64,000 nucleotides of DNA. Source: Platynereis dumerilii (lineage: Eukaryota > Annelida > Polychaeta > Phyllodocida > Nereididae). The position numbers and the translations under genes are program-made. The stretch's first letter is position 1, and each line of letters starts with the position of its first letter. This document shows positions 1 through 12,704 of this stretch, in pieces. Location: assembly GCA_026936325.1 (NCBI GenBank), contig JAPTHN010000003.1, positions 60,415,192 through 60,479,191 of the forward strand, written 5' to 3'. Below the pieces are notes generated by a model. That model was given only the letters and a program-made list of their open reading frames with translations, ran no database searches and was not told where the DNA came from.

Positions 1-19
1 TACATCAATAAAAAAAACC

Positions 20-575
20 ATCAAAAATCAGCCAGATTGAACAAGGTTGAACAAGGTTAAAAAACACATTTTCCGCACCTCGACTTCGCGTTTAATTTTG
101 AACACGTAATATTCAAATCATGGCATAACAACACATATGTACTTGTAGCTGAGCTCAATATCTTCAAAATGCAATTTATTTGAAGTCAATCGGACCAGTG
201 GTTGGCTCACAATCTTCAATCTTGCAAATGACAATTCAGTCATTTTGCCAGCGTCAGCTATATCGTTTGTACGATTTACTAAATCGTACAAACGATTTAA
301 TAAATCGTACAAACGATTTACTAAATCGTACAAACGATTTACTAAATCGTACAAACGATTTACTACATTGTACAAACGGTTTACTACATTGTACAAACAG
401 TTTACTACATTGTACAAACGGTTTACTGTACATTGTACAAACGGTTTACTACATTGTACAAACGGTTTACTACATTGTACAAACGGTTTACTACATTGTA
501 CAAACGGTTTACTACATTGTACAAACAGTTTACTACATTGTACAAACGATATAACAAATGTTGATGGATCTCCCC
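20..575 (+). mobile_element. Minisatellite-bearing element, copy 1
   Basis: About 240 bp of non-repetitive left flank is shared with copies at 1085 and 3105, including 'gaagtcaatcggaccagtgg' and 'aatcttgcaaatgacaattc'. It is followed by the 21-bp array and a short right end (acgatataacaaatgt). The layout resembles Helitron-like elements with a central tandem array; the class is an inference and no transposase is present. Confidence 0.65.
262..560 (+). repeat. 21-bp minisatellite inside element copy 1
   Basis: About 14 units. The first third uses a CGTACAAACGATTTA variant, the rest a TTGTACAAACGGTTTA variant. One longer unit contains an extra 'ctgt' step (ggtttactgtacattgtac), which reappears in the large array at 3.96-5.10 kb. 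Confidence 0.9.
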
Positions 576-1084
576 CAGTTACTCAATTGAAATCATCGAG
601 TGTCCCATTCTGATTGGCCACAAATCGTTGGTGGGAGTTGATATATACCTTCAATGAGCAGTGTATATGTTTTTTTAGACACAAGTTTGTATATGGACTC
701 TTAGCTTTTATCTCAAACATTTTAAACTTTTCTATGATTATATACACCCCACTGCTTTTAATCTCTGCTTAATTACCAAATTTTATCACTGTATTAATTT
801 TATCTGTGTCAGTATTGTACATATATAATGCATATGTTGAAAGTCGTTTATTAGGGCTCCAAAGCCAAGAGTGTATTGCTGATTTTTGGACTCCAGAATA
901 AAGCTTGTCAAACCTGTATCTTCCTATATATCTTTCTATGTGTCTTCCTCTAGGGTAAATGTGGCCATGCAAACAATTTAAAAGATTTTCCCTGCATCTC
1001 CCCAATGTATCTGTGCAGGTGAACCCAAACAAACTCTATTTCTATATTTTGTCTTCTATAATGAGTAATTTTTTAGTAGAAAAT

Positions 1085-1715
1085 AATGAAATAAGACATT
1101 GATAAAATATCCAATCAATAACCTGCAAAATTGAACAAGACTGAACCAGGCGACAAGTGCAAAAGCACATTTTCCGTGTCTCGTTTTTGTGTTTTATTTT
1201 AACCAACTTCTAGCCCATTCCTGGCATTAAAATACATATGTTTATGTAGCTGAGTTCAATATCTTCCACATACAATTTATTTCAAGTCAATCGGACCAGT
1301 GGTTGACTCACAATCTTAAATCTTGCAAATGACATTTTAGTGATGGAGCCAGCATCAGCTATATTGTACAAACGATTTACTACATTGTTTAAACGATTTA
1401 CTACATCGTTTAAACGATTTACTACATCGTTTAAACAATTTACTACATCGTTTAAACGATTTACTACATCGTTTAAACGATTTACTACATCGTTTAAACG
1501 ATTTACTACATCGTTTAAACGATTTACTACATCATACAAACGGTTTAGTACATTGTACAAACGGTTTACTATAAATTGTACAAACGGTTTACTACATTGT
1601 ACAAACGGTTTACTACATTGTACAAACGGTTTACTACATTGTACAAACGGTTTACTACATTGTACAAACGGTTTACTACATTGTACAAACGATATAACAA
1701 ATGTAGATGAAGCAG
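1085..1715 (+). mobile_element. Minisatellite-bearing element, copy 2
   Basis: Same left flank (starting near taatgaaataagacat), array at 1358-1700 and right end acgatataacaaatgt as copy 1. Its array begins with CGTTTAAACG palindromic units (about 8) and ends with TTGTACAAACGG units (about 7). Confidence 0.7.
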
Positions 1716-2865
1716 AGCATTTTTATGGATTTTTGACTGGGAGACCGATAGAACAACCTTAAACCATTATTCATAAACTGCTCAGACTTAAAACGCACAC
1801 CTATTAAAAGAGGTAGAACTTGTAAACTACTAGAGATAATTCTTTGTAACCTTCCAAGCATGCTCATTAACTGTTTGGCAAGAGATTTGAAAAGTTTGGA
1901 GAAAATCCATTGGTTTTCCGAAGAACCAGGCACAATTTTGTATGGTTCTTTCAAATTTGAGATTTGCAAAGTTGAATGAGGCTGTAATGCGCAGAATACC
2001 CACCACATCCACATGTTAATGATTTCATATAGTGTCAACAAAGAAGTCTAACCAGATTGCATTTCAAAAAATGGTCACATTGGGGTAATTATCCAAGCTT
2101 ATGACACACACAACCGTTTTGAAGAAGATGTGACAAACAAAAATCTGAGAAACACCAATTTGGGCTAAAATCAACCCAAAACCAACAACATGCAGTGAAA
2201 ATGCATGAAAGGGTCAGGGGAACAACTCTCATTATCTGTAAACATGAAAAATTGGACTCTGATGGATTTAATGGAAAAAAGGTTTTCTGCCTCGATTTGC
2301 ATTGGTTGTGAATTGGGTTTTTGAAGCAGTCTCACAAAATGTGGCCTGATGCAGCCAGTTCTCAACATTTTTGAGTATATTCAGCTGCATCAGTGCCAAA
2401 TTTCAAGTTCATACCTCAAATAGAAATTAGTTTTTAAGCTTTGTTAATAGTTGTGCATTTTTAAGTGTGAGCAGTTTAGATGTGTGACATTTAACGATCA
2501 ACTGAATATCACTTAGATTTATAATTATGGCTCCTGATATGCATGCAAATAGGAGTTTGAACTTTTGATCTGATTTAGATGTTGAACTTAAGAAATTGAA
2601 CTGATCTGATTTAGAAATTGAACTGATTTAGAAATTGAACTGGTGTTCATCAAAGGAATTTCACTAATTTTAATTAATGAAAATAGAAAAATCAGAAATG
2701 GACACTCAAGAATTTTTTTGATACATAAAGGGTGCCAACAACTTAAAATTAAGACAACCAAATGCGCAATAATGAGAGTTTCTAGAAAAAGTTGGTCTCC
2801 CGGTGACACTAACTTAGCAATCCCTGGCCGCTCACATACTTTCATTGGAATTGATGTCAATCATA

Positions 2866-3036
2866 TAAATAGATAGATGGATAGATTCAATACATGGATA
2901 GACATCTAGGCCTATAATAGATTCATGTAGATGGATAGCTGGATAAATAGATATAAATAGAATGATTGATGAATTGTGTTCAAAGCTCATGTTGCAAGAG
3001 TTGATCTATCTATCTATCTGTCTATCTGTCTATCTG

Positions 3037-3072
<36 letters not shown>
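2866..3072. repeat. Tetranucleotide microsatellite (TAGA/TCTA)
   Basis: Degenerate tagatagatgga at the left, then a run of tctatctatctg and tctatctatcta at 3002-3072. Confidence 0.9.
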
Positions 3073-3073
<1 letters not shown>

Positions 3074-3104
3074 ATTTGGAATTTCATATATGTATATAGA
3101 ATAG

Positions 3105-3535
3105 ATAATGAAATAAGACATAGATAAATACCCATCAGATTGAACCAGGCTGATCACTGCTGAACTAGGAGACATGTGCAAAAAAAAACAAAATTATCCG
3201 TACCTCATCTTCGCGTTTTATTTTGACCAACTTCTTGTTTAATTTTTGCAAAACAAAACATATCAACATAAAGCTGAACTCAATAGCTTCAAAATGCAAT
3301 TTATTTGAAGTCAATCGGACAACTGGTTGGCTCACAAACCTCAATCTTGCAAATGACAATTCAGTGATTGAGCCAGCGTTACTTATATTGTACAAACGAT
3401 TTGCTACATCGTACAAACGATTTGCTACATCGTACAAACGATTTGCTACATCGTTTAAACGATTTACTACATCGTTTAAACGATTTACTACATCGTTTAA
3501 ACGATTTACTACATCGTTTAAACGATTTACCAGGT
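3105..3535 (+). mobile_element. Minisatellite-bearing element, copy 3
   Basis: Same left flank as copies 1 and 2, with a short array at 3385-3530: three CGTACAAACGATTTG units, then CGTTTAAACG units. The usual right end is missing; the sequence continues into caggtatacattac. Confidence 0.65.
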
Positions 3536-3618
3536 ATACATTACATCCTAAATTTGATCAAGTCTCTCCCTCAAAAGTTGGAATAAAGAGAAGGAAATAC
3601 CTGACATCAGATATTCGG

Positions 3619-3691
3619 TGAACATCCATCCATCCATCCATCCATCCATCAATCCATCCATCCATCCATCCATCTATCTATCTATCTATCT
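3619..3691 (+). repeat. (CATC)n/(TATC)n microsatellite
   Basis: Catccatccatc followed by tatctatctatc, abutting the SINE at 3692. The motif equals the tail of SINE family A, so it may derive from an older SINE tail. Confidence 0.9.
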
Positions 3692-3890
3692 AGCTGCCAA
3701 TCACTGGTTCCAGGGTTCGCATCCGGCTATTGCAATGTCACCTGGGCCTACGTTAGACAGCTGTTTCAATCATCCTTCATCTCATTGCCATGTCCTCCTC
3801 CTGTCCTAATTAGTCTACCAAGTGCACAAATACAGGAATTAAAGCCCATATCATCCGTCTATCTATCGCTCTATCTCTCTATCTATCTTT
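3692..3890 (+). mobile_element. tRNA-derived SINE, family A
   Basis: The 5'-truncated tRNA-like head (gctgccaatcactgg, B-box-like gggttcgcatcc) is followed by the family body (tcctgtcctaattagtctac, cataaag-type end) and an (ATCC/TATC)n tail. Confidence 0.75.
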
Positions 3891-3954
3891 GGGTGAGGAA
3901 ACGCTGATAAACCAATTGAGACAGATAGATAGATTGTCTGTACAGGGCAGTAAA

Positions 3955-5103
3955 TCATTTGCACAATATAGCAATTTAAACTGTTTGTACAATGTAGTAC
4001 ATTGTTTGTACAATGTAGTACATTGTTTGTACAATATACTACATTGTTTGTACAATGTAGTAAATTGTTTGTACAATGTAGTAAATTGTTTGTACAATGT
4101 AGTAAATTGTTTGTACAATATAGTAAATTGTTTGTACAATGTAGTAAACTGTTTGTACAATGTAGTAAACCGATTGTACAATGTAGTAAACCGTTTGTAC
4201 AATGTACAGTAAACCGTTTGTACAATGTAGTAAACTGTTTGTACAATGTAGTAAACCGTTTGTACAATGTAGTAAATCGTTTGTACGATTTAGTAAATCG
4301 TTTGTACAATGTAGTATATCGTTTGTACAATGTAGTAAATGGTTTGTACGATGTAGTATATTGTTTGTACAATGTAGGAAATGGTTTGTACAATGTAGTA
4401 AACCGTTTGTACAATGTACAGTAAACCGTTTGTACAATGTAGTAAACTGTTTGTACAATGTAGTAAACTGTTTGTACAATGTAGTAAACCGTTTGTACAA
4501 TGTAGTAAATCGTTTGTACAATGTAGTAAATCGTTTGTACAATATAGCAATTTAAATCGTTTGTACAATATAGTACATTGTTTGTACAATGTAGTACATT
4601 GTTTGTACAATGTAGTACATTGTTTGTACAATGTAGTACATTGTTTGTACAATGTAGTACATCGTTTGTACAATGTAGTAAACTGTTTGTACAATTTACT
4701 AGATTGTTTGTACAATGTAGTAAACCGTTTGTACAATGTAGTAAACTGTTTGTACAATTTACTAGATTGTTTGTACAATGTAGTAAATCGTTTGTACAAT
4801 GTAGTAAATTGTTTGTACAATGTAGTAAATCGTTTGTACAATGTAGTAAATTGTTTGTACAATGTAGTAAATCGTTTGTACAATGTAGTAAATCGTTTGT
4901 ACAATATAGCAATTTAAATCGTTTGTACAATATAGTACATTGTTTGTACAATGTACTATATTGTACAAACGATTTACTAGATTGTTTGTACAATATAGTA
5001 CATTGTTTGTACAATATAGTAAATGGTTTGTACAGTTTAGTAAACTGTTTGTACAATTTACTAGATTGTTTGTACAATATAGTAAATCGTTTGTACAATT
5101 TAA
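3955..5103 (-). repeat. Large inverted 21-bp minisatellite array
   Basis: About 54 units of the same 21-bp motif, in the opposite orientation to the three element copies and without their flanks. It shows higher-order structure: a variant (caatatagcaatttaaa) recurs at about 3965, 4541 and 4901, and the longer 'gtacagtaaaccg' unit recurs at about 4204 and 4416. A short inverted segment lies at about 4957-4980. It reads open in several frames because 21 is a multiple of three. Confidence 0.92.
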
Positions 5104-5860
5104 CTTTTTTTTTTTTTTGCATGTCCTAAAATGGCTTCCGTAGTTACAAGATGTTAAAAAAAAAAAAATTACCAAAAATGTTGGAAAAAAAAAATATATT
5201 GCAAATGTTCGAAAAAAAAGGTTACATTTTTTAAACATTTTCTTTTAGAATATTACCTTTCGAAAAAATTAGGTGATTACAATTTAGAGTCTGTCTTTTA
5301 AAATTTATTTTTTGCGTTAAGGCAGTCCCGTCTTCATGCTTTGGCATTTACATATTACAATATTGAGTTCAAATAATATTATGCTGGCCGAGGCAGTAAT
5401 ATTGTCGAGGCTGTAAGCCGAGATCAATATACTGCTGAGGCCAATAAAATTCAATATAGGTCGACTCATCTTGTTATATTCTTCCCCGCAATTTTCAGAT
5501 TAAAAACTGCTAGGCCAAAAATATAATTTTGGATTTTTTGGATTTTCTTTATATTTGGAATTTTCATTGAAAAAAATGTTTCTTTCATTCCTGAAAATGT
5601 TTCATTTAATAAATTTTTTGTTTTTTTGGATTTTTTTTTCCAGAATTTTTTTTTTTAGAAATTTTTTTTTTTTGGAAATCTTTTTTTTTTCTGAATTTTT
5701 TTTGTTTTTTTTTGGTGGTGGTGCTTCAATCGCTTAACCTGTCGTCTCCCTCTGTGAGTGAAAAGATGAACTAAAATTCCACTTCAACTACCATAAACAG
5801 GATGTTGTAAAATCAAATTGGGTTATTCTTTTAATTACTGTTTTTAAAATTTGTAATTTT
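5104..5860. other. T-rich low-complexity intergenic stretch
   Basis: Poly-T/poly-A runs (5105-5230), and a 5520-5715 block of 'gaattttttttt' repeats that gives a spurious Phe/Leu-rich frame. No gene seen. Confidence 0.7.
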
Positions 5861-8198
5861 GGGTCAAACCAGCTGGTTTCATCAAATGGCTCCCACCTGA
5901 CCCCCTCAGATTTTTCTGAAAAAATTCTCAAAACAAGGCAATATAGTTAGTAGGCTGTGTGCAAAATTTCAAGTCTCTATCTCCTATAGTTTTTGCTACA
6001 CAAAATAAAAACGAGGGTAATGTTTTGTTAATTTTCGTCCTCGTTTTTGTGACATCAAATGGAAATGAGATTTTAGAAAGCTATATCTTCAAAATTAATA
6101 ATGCTATTGGCCTGTTCAAATATGCTCATTCATTTGGCGACACCTTGGTACACCATGTTTGGAAGGCTATTATCAAGGAGAATAACAACCTGTACCAAGT
6201 TCCAACCAAAACTTTCTGAAAGGACATATTGTTGACTAATTCATGTTCTCAAATGAATTTGGTACAATTGCTCATTATTTAGTTATTAATTTCTTTGTAA
6301 CCATATTAAAATGCATTATTTTGTCAATATACGAACAAGACTTAGTTAATTTTTGTGATGGAATTCAGATTTCAGAAGGCTTTATCTCCAACACTAATTA
6401 CGCTATTTGACGGAATTTTTTTATGAGCACAGTTATGGCTAATACACTTCATCTCCTAGAATATTGCTGGTATTTGACTGTTTGTCTGGGAACCATTAAT
6501 GTTCAAAATGCTCATAGCACGCCAATCCAAAAACGGATGTTAAATGATTAGCATATTTGAACCGCAACTGTTCCCAGATAAACAGCCCTATACCAGAAAT
6601 AATCAAGCACAGGACATATCTAGACCAATATCTCATTCACAATAAAATTTGGGACCAGTAGCATCACAAGTGCTGGAAATATAATTATAGTTTTCAAAGC
6701 TGATTAAGTACAAAATAAAGTGTAAGTGCGAAAATGGTCAATTTAAAAAGGTTAAAAATTCATAACTAAATAATTAGCTCTTGCACCACATTCATCTTAG
6801 AAAATAAGTTAGTCAACAATATGTCCTTTAAGAAAGTTTTTAATAAAACTTGGTTCAGCTTACTATTCTCCTTAGTAAAATAGGCTTCCAAATATAGTGC
6901 ACCAGAAAGTAGTGCTAAATGGATGAGCATATTTGAACAGTCACAGATCTTATTAAAACACACCTGAAGGTGCAATAATTAAGGAAAAGTGGTATCTAAG
7001 CCCAAAGTTTGTTCACAAGCAATTGCAGGCAAATAGCATCATTAGTGTTGCAGATATAACCTTCTGAAATCTGAATTTCATCACAAAAATTAACTTGTTT
7101 GAAAATTGACAAAATAATGCATTTTAATATGGTTACAAAGAAATTAATAACTAAATAATGAGCTATTGCACCAAATTCATTTGAGAACATGAATTAGTCA
7201 ACAATATGTCCTTTCAGAAAGTTTTGGTTGGAACTTGGTACAGGTTGTTATTCTCCTTGATAATAGCCTTCCAAACATGGTGTACCAAGGTGTCGCCAAA
7301 TGAATGAGCATATTTGAACAGTGACAGTTCACAGGGAAACAGTCCTATACCAGCAAAAATCAAGAGGATGTTGTATCTGGGCCCAGATATTGCACACACA
7401 AAATTTCAGGCCGACAGCTATATTGGTCCTGAAGATATAGCCTTCTAAAATCTCAATTCCATTTGATATTACAAAAACGAGCGTTTTGAGAAGGTTACTA
7501 AAAAATTCATAACTAAATAATGAGCTCTTGCACCACATTCATCTTAATGCATCTGTTAGTGAACAATATTTTCTTCCAGACAGTTTTGGTTTGAAATTTT
7601 TTCAGGTTGTCAGACATTTGCAAATGGGCGCTGAAGTTGCTGAACTTTAGGTTTTTCCCAGACTTTGTACTGCTATATTCTAAATACGAAATACCTAACA
7701 TGCTTGATTTTTTACCAGACTGTTAAAACTCAATGACAGCTAGCTCTTCAGAAAAAATCAACCTCCTCTCTTTAATACTTTTCTAGCTAAAGCCTTTCAA
7801 ACATGGTGACCCAGAACATTTTGCTAAATGAAAGAGCATGTTTGAGCAGTCACAGTTCCCAGGAATAGAGTCCTATACCAACAATAATCAAAGAAATGGA
7901 AGTATCTGGGCCCAAATATTTCACACAAAAAATTTCAGGCCAATAGCATTATTAATTTTGAAGATATAGCTTTCTGAAATCTCATTTCCATTTGATGTCA
8001 CAAAAACAAGGGCGAAAATTGACAAAACATTACCCTCGTTTTTATTTTGTGTAGCAAAAACTATAGGAGATAGAGACTTGAAATTTTGCACACAGCCTAC
8101 TAACTATATTGCCTTGTTTTGAGAATTTTTTCAGAAAAATCTGAGGGGGTTAGGTGTGAAAATTTTCAGAAATTTGATGAAACCAGCTGGTTTGACCC
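5861..8198. mobile_element. Fold-back DNA element with long inverted repeats and internal modules
   Basis: The ends are inverted copies: gggtcaaaccagctggtttc at 5861 and its complement ending at 8198. Similarity runs inward about 270 bp, through an 'acaaaataaaaacgaggg' segment. The interior is built of ~360-380-bp modules (for example around 'ataactaaataatgagc' at 6280 inverted, and 6765, 7148 and 7510 direct). TTTT flanks both sides as a possible target duplication. No coding capacity is seen, so it would be non-autonomous. Confidence 0.8.
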
Positions 8199-9087
8199 TT
8201 TTCCGTATTGAATAATATATAAGAAAGAAATCTGAGTGGTTGTGATTTACTTACAAAAATATTTTTCGGAAAAAAACGGCAGTTCCACATTTACTACAAT
8301 TAATGACATGTTTTTTTTAAAGGACAGATAACCCTGATTTTTCAGTACGTACATGACTAGTGTGGGAAGGAGCGCTAAGCGATCGTAATTTGCCGCCGAA
8401 GGGCAAATTACTCTCACTTACCGCTCTATTATTGATAATGCATATAAAATTGATTTGGGTGAAAACCAGAACACTTTTTTTACTTTTGTGTCACAGAATT
8501 ACCCAAAATTGGCTTTTTATCTGGAAAAATAGGCAAAAAAACACTTCTATCATCTGCTCTGTTCGTATTCACTTTGGTGGCACTTATTTGGTACCAATTC
8601 GAAGCTCACATACAGACGCATAACATAGGACAGGTGAAATCATTTTAGACGAAAATGTGTACATATTAGGAGAAAATATGAAAGTTTTTTTTTTAATATT
8701 TAAACAAAATTTGAAAAATGTTTTCCTCATAAAATATTTGGTGAATTTGGATGAAAACAGCCATAGAGACTTAAGAGTATATGACTTTTGTCATCCAACA
8801 AAAAAAATAGATTTAATTTGAAGATAAGTTACCATTTAGTCTACTTTTCTTTTACTGCCACGGAAATAAAAATAAATAAGATTTGGAAATATTCCGCTTT
8901 TATCAGTTATTTCCACAAACCACAGCAAAATGGTAAATACAGTTTCTAGAACTTAGACATGTTTGTTACAATATTAAGTGGTCATTTGATACATACTAAC
9001 ATTTTAAAATGTTGATGGTCATGTCACACTTTTGCTTCTTTATTTTTTAACTAGGCCTTATTTGACAACTCGCCACCTAATACCTCA
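8199..9087. other. Intergenic, no gene seen
   Basis: AT-rich. A small hairpin (gtaatttgcc / ggcaaattac) lies at 8385-8411. The 87-codon plus-strand frame at 8360-8623 has no recognisable feature. Confidence 0.5.
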
Positions 9088-9095
9088 CTGTGTGC

Positions 9096-9837
9096 CAGTG
9101 CACGCAAAAGCAAAGTGACTTTGGTCAGACATTTTGTCTGACAGACAGGGAGTTCTGGTCAGACAATTTTCATTTCAGTCAGACAAAAATCGATCTTCCT
9201 TGGATCTTCAATATTTCTATTTTTAAGGCACATCAGTACGGCTTAAATGTTCTCTTTTACCAAAAAATCAAAACTTGTCCAGTTGTCATACATAGGCTAG
9301 TTTGCTATCAGTTGATGCAATTAAAGCCCCTACTAACACCAACTTTTATCCCTTGGCTGAGCAAATCCTCAGATTCTTGAGTGCTCTTTCTGTGTTACAA
9401 ACTTTAAGGCAGTTCTGTGTTTTGAATTGTAACAATCTGGATTGATAACCATGTTGTAAAGTGATCAAACAAATGTGAATATTTAACTTTTACTAGGAAC
9501 AGAGATTTATAGTGCATGTTGTTGGCTGTGATACATCTTGGTGATTATCAATTAGTGTCATGTTGGTTCTACTTCTGGTCCAGAATTGCAATTAACTCAA
9601 TTGGAGGTCAAAGAAAGCTCAAAACTTGACATAATTGCAATCCAATAAGCTGTAGATTTACTCACTTCAAACAACTGCAAATTGCCATCCAGACTGTTAT
9701 TGAAGGGCTTGCTAATTATCAAATTGTGTCTGCAGCAAGCTGTCAGCTTTTTTGTCTGACCTGGGACCAGAGAATGGTCGGACATTCATGAAAAATGTCG
9801 GCAAAAGCCGATTGTCCGACGGTTTTTGCGCGCACTG
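9096..9837. mobile_element. hAT-type non-autonomous element (MITE)
   Basis: Terminal inverted repeats are CAGTGCACGCAAAAG (left) and the complement of CAGTGCGCGCAAAAA (right). A perfect 8-bp target duplication, ctgtgtgc, lies at 9088-9095 and 9838-9845. The 8-bp duplication and CAGTG ends fit the hAT superfamily. Subterminal 'gtcagac' motifs recur at both ends. No transposase seen. Confidence 0.88.
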
Positions 9838-9845
9838 CTGTGTGC

Positions 9846-11735
9846 CATTCCAGTCTGGTGAATAGAAAATGAGAACTGCATGCTGCTACCATCTAGCACA
9901 AAAGTTGATTTTATATGCTACAGCATTGCTGTTCCAAGAAATAGTTCCAATTTCATTGCACATTCACAAAATTTCTATTCAACATTGATGTATACCGGAG
10001 TCAGACTCGGCAATTACATTCTCTAAGGAAGTAGACAACGCCATCAGCACACTCAGAAACAGCCCCGGTGCCTTCCAGACAAAATTGTGTGTGTTCCTCT
10101 GGTTTAAATTATGTGGACGCTCGCAGGAGCTCGGGGAATAGCACACTAGGTGGCAACACAAGACAGCATATGTTCTGATCTGCCAAGGCTGAAAAAAGTA
10201 GTGGCAGTGCAAGAGCAGTCCACTTGTAGACAGGTGCCAGCCCAAAAGTGCAGTAGCTCACAGTTAAACTAGTCAGACAGCTCAATACTTCGACAGCTCA
10301 ATACTTCGACAGCTCAGTAGTTCAACACCAAGTTAGCCTTATAATATCAAGTGTTATGTTAATTTCACTCTTGAATCTGTACATCAAGTTGATCGATTGT
10401 TGCTAGTTCTTTTAATCATCAGATTTTAGCTTCCAAATAATAATTATCATGTTAGAAAATATTTTTCATGCCAATTTGTTCAATTGTCATTGTACACTTT
10501 ACAGCTTTAGCATGTTTGGATAGTCTTGTCATAGTGAGGAAATGAAAAATCTCATGTTTTATATGAATCTCTATATCTTAAATAATGATGTTCTTCAATT
10601 GCAATAACATGGAGACTAGCGATGGTAGGTAAAGTTACCCCTGACCTGCTGATTGCAATTGGGACAAGTTGACACTCGACAGTTACTTGCAATTCTGTGC
10701 ATGCCACAAGACTCTGGTGTGCTAGCTGTTAGTCATGTCACAAGCTGATTGCAATTGAGACAAGCTGCCACATGCCAAGAAAACAAACAATTCAATTAGT
10801 GGCAATCTAGTGCTAATAACTGCTTCAATACCATAACTAGTAGCAAAAAAAATCAAACTAAAGAACATTCTAAGATCAAACTGTGTCAAGAACTGAGTGT
10901 CTACAGAACTACAGAAGTACAGTTGATTGCATTTCTACCCATGTCATGAAACATACAAGCTTGCAAAGGTATGACCAAAATTTAAAATCTTGAAAGTTGA
11001 TTATCAGATTATTTAACTCATTCATAATTTTAGTGATCAAATTTATATAAAGACACTAACATAGGATCAGAATAGGGAACTTCTTGACCCTTGCTGTTTA
11101 AAAAAAAAAGTAAACTGAATGGTGAAATTATTCCTTATTTTCAATCTGTCACTCCAATATCCATACCACAGCTTATTAGAAATATTCAAACAATTGAAAA
11201 TCACTTCAAAATTCTATTTCATAAATATTTGTATATTTTTTCGCATTATTCTAAAATGGCAAGTGGAACAAGAGCCACGCATTGCCCTGGACAGATTTTA
11301 TAACATTTAATTAATCTGTTTTGTGCCTCGCTCACATGCCACGCCCCCTCACGGAAATGCACGAAGCGAAAGAGACTGATCATTCGGTCTAAGTTCGCTA
11401 GTCGAATAGCTGAGTGCCACAGCTATGTGTTCCACTAGTCAAACAGCTCACTAGTTCGAAAGCTCACTTGATCAACAGCTCACAGGTGTGATAGATCACT
11501 AGAACAGAAGTTCACAAGTCAAGATGATGAATGTCAAACCACTGCTTTATGACTAGTCCCGACAGCTCAATGGTCCAACAGCTCATGCAACAGGCTGACA
11601 GCAACAAATAGCAAACTACAAGTATCCTTTTACACCTGGGTGGAGTGAAGCTACAGTGCAGGTGTAGGAATCATCCACCCCACAGGCTAGAACTGCCATG
11701 GATACCATCACACCAACTTGTCACCAAGGCTGCAG
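9846..11735. other. Intergenic with degenerate 'acagctca' repeats
   Basis: Degenerate ~20-bp repeats of the type 'cgacagctcaatactt' occur at 10262-10325 and again at 11395-11600. No supported gene. Confidence 0.5.
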
Positions 11736-12704
11736 AGAGTATGGATAAATATTACCCATAGATACCCTCTTTGAAAGAACATTTTATACTTCAAACCCTG
11801 TTGTTCAGCTATTGTATCATGTATATGTCAAATCTGTTTTGAGATACACATTGCCCTGAAAGTGGGCTATATATTTGACATATATTAGTTGAGCAAAGAA
11901 ATTGCATTTCTGTTGCCATAGCAACAAAACAATATATTTGGAAGTTCAAAATTTCAAACTATAAAGCATCAAATATGGCATAACTCAAAGGCTGGTTCAT
12001 GGATCTTCATTAGATTTGGCAAGAATATGTAAAAATGAATAATTCAACAGTTTATACACAATTTCTATCACTGTCACATGAAAACATTCCATTATTGTGT
12101 GAATTAGACCCAAAAATATTTTTTTTTAATGACATGTGACATTTCAAACTCTTCCAATCAACCATATTTCATATAATATCAAATTTGATTTTAGAATCTG
12201 AGTGCCTGAAAGTTGGCTATAAATTTGACATTTAAGAGTCAAGCAAATCCAGTATGTTGCCATAGCAACCAAATACATTTCAAAATAAACAATTGCTGTT
12301 AAACAGAAGCTTGTCATAACTCAAAGACTTCTGCAAATATCCACTTGAAATTTGGCATGAATATAATTAACCATTACAATCATGCAGAGCTAACAAATCA
12401 GTTAACTAAACATTTGGATAACTGTCATTAGATTAGCAAAAACATTATATTTTGCGGTGATTGAGACACATAAATACCGTAAAGTATAAACAATTATAAA
12501 TGTGACAGAGGCCTGGATTCTCATATTAATGTTCATTCAATGTTGCAGAGCCTTTTCTTTAAAGCTGGTAACTGCTTCCATATTCTGGTAACTGCTTCCA
12601 TGTTTTACAGAGATTTCAGATTTCTGGCACAATTTAATAAAAATTATGTTAATTGTGCTTGGGTTTTACCAATGTGCCTTTTTCATTATGCTTGAACTTC
12701 TTAC

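Noticed and set aside
3955-5103. CRISPR-like array
   Set aside because: Units are contiguous with no unique spacers, in an animal genome; it is a minisatellite.
3863-5122. 419-residue minus-strand open frame rich in LYKQFTTLYK/CTNNLLH repeats, and its relatives on both strands
   Set aside because: It is the 21-bp minisatellite read in frame; a repeat length divisible by three and lacking stops keeps several frames open on both strands at once.
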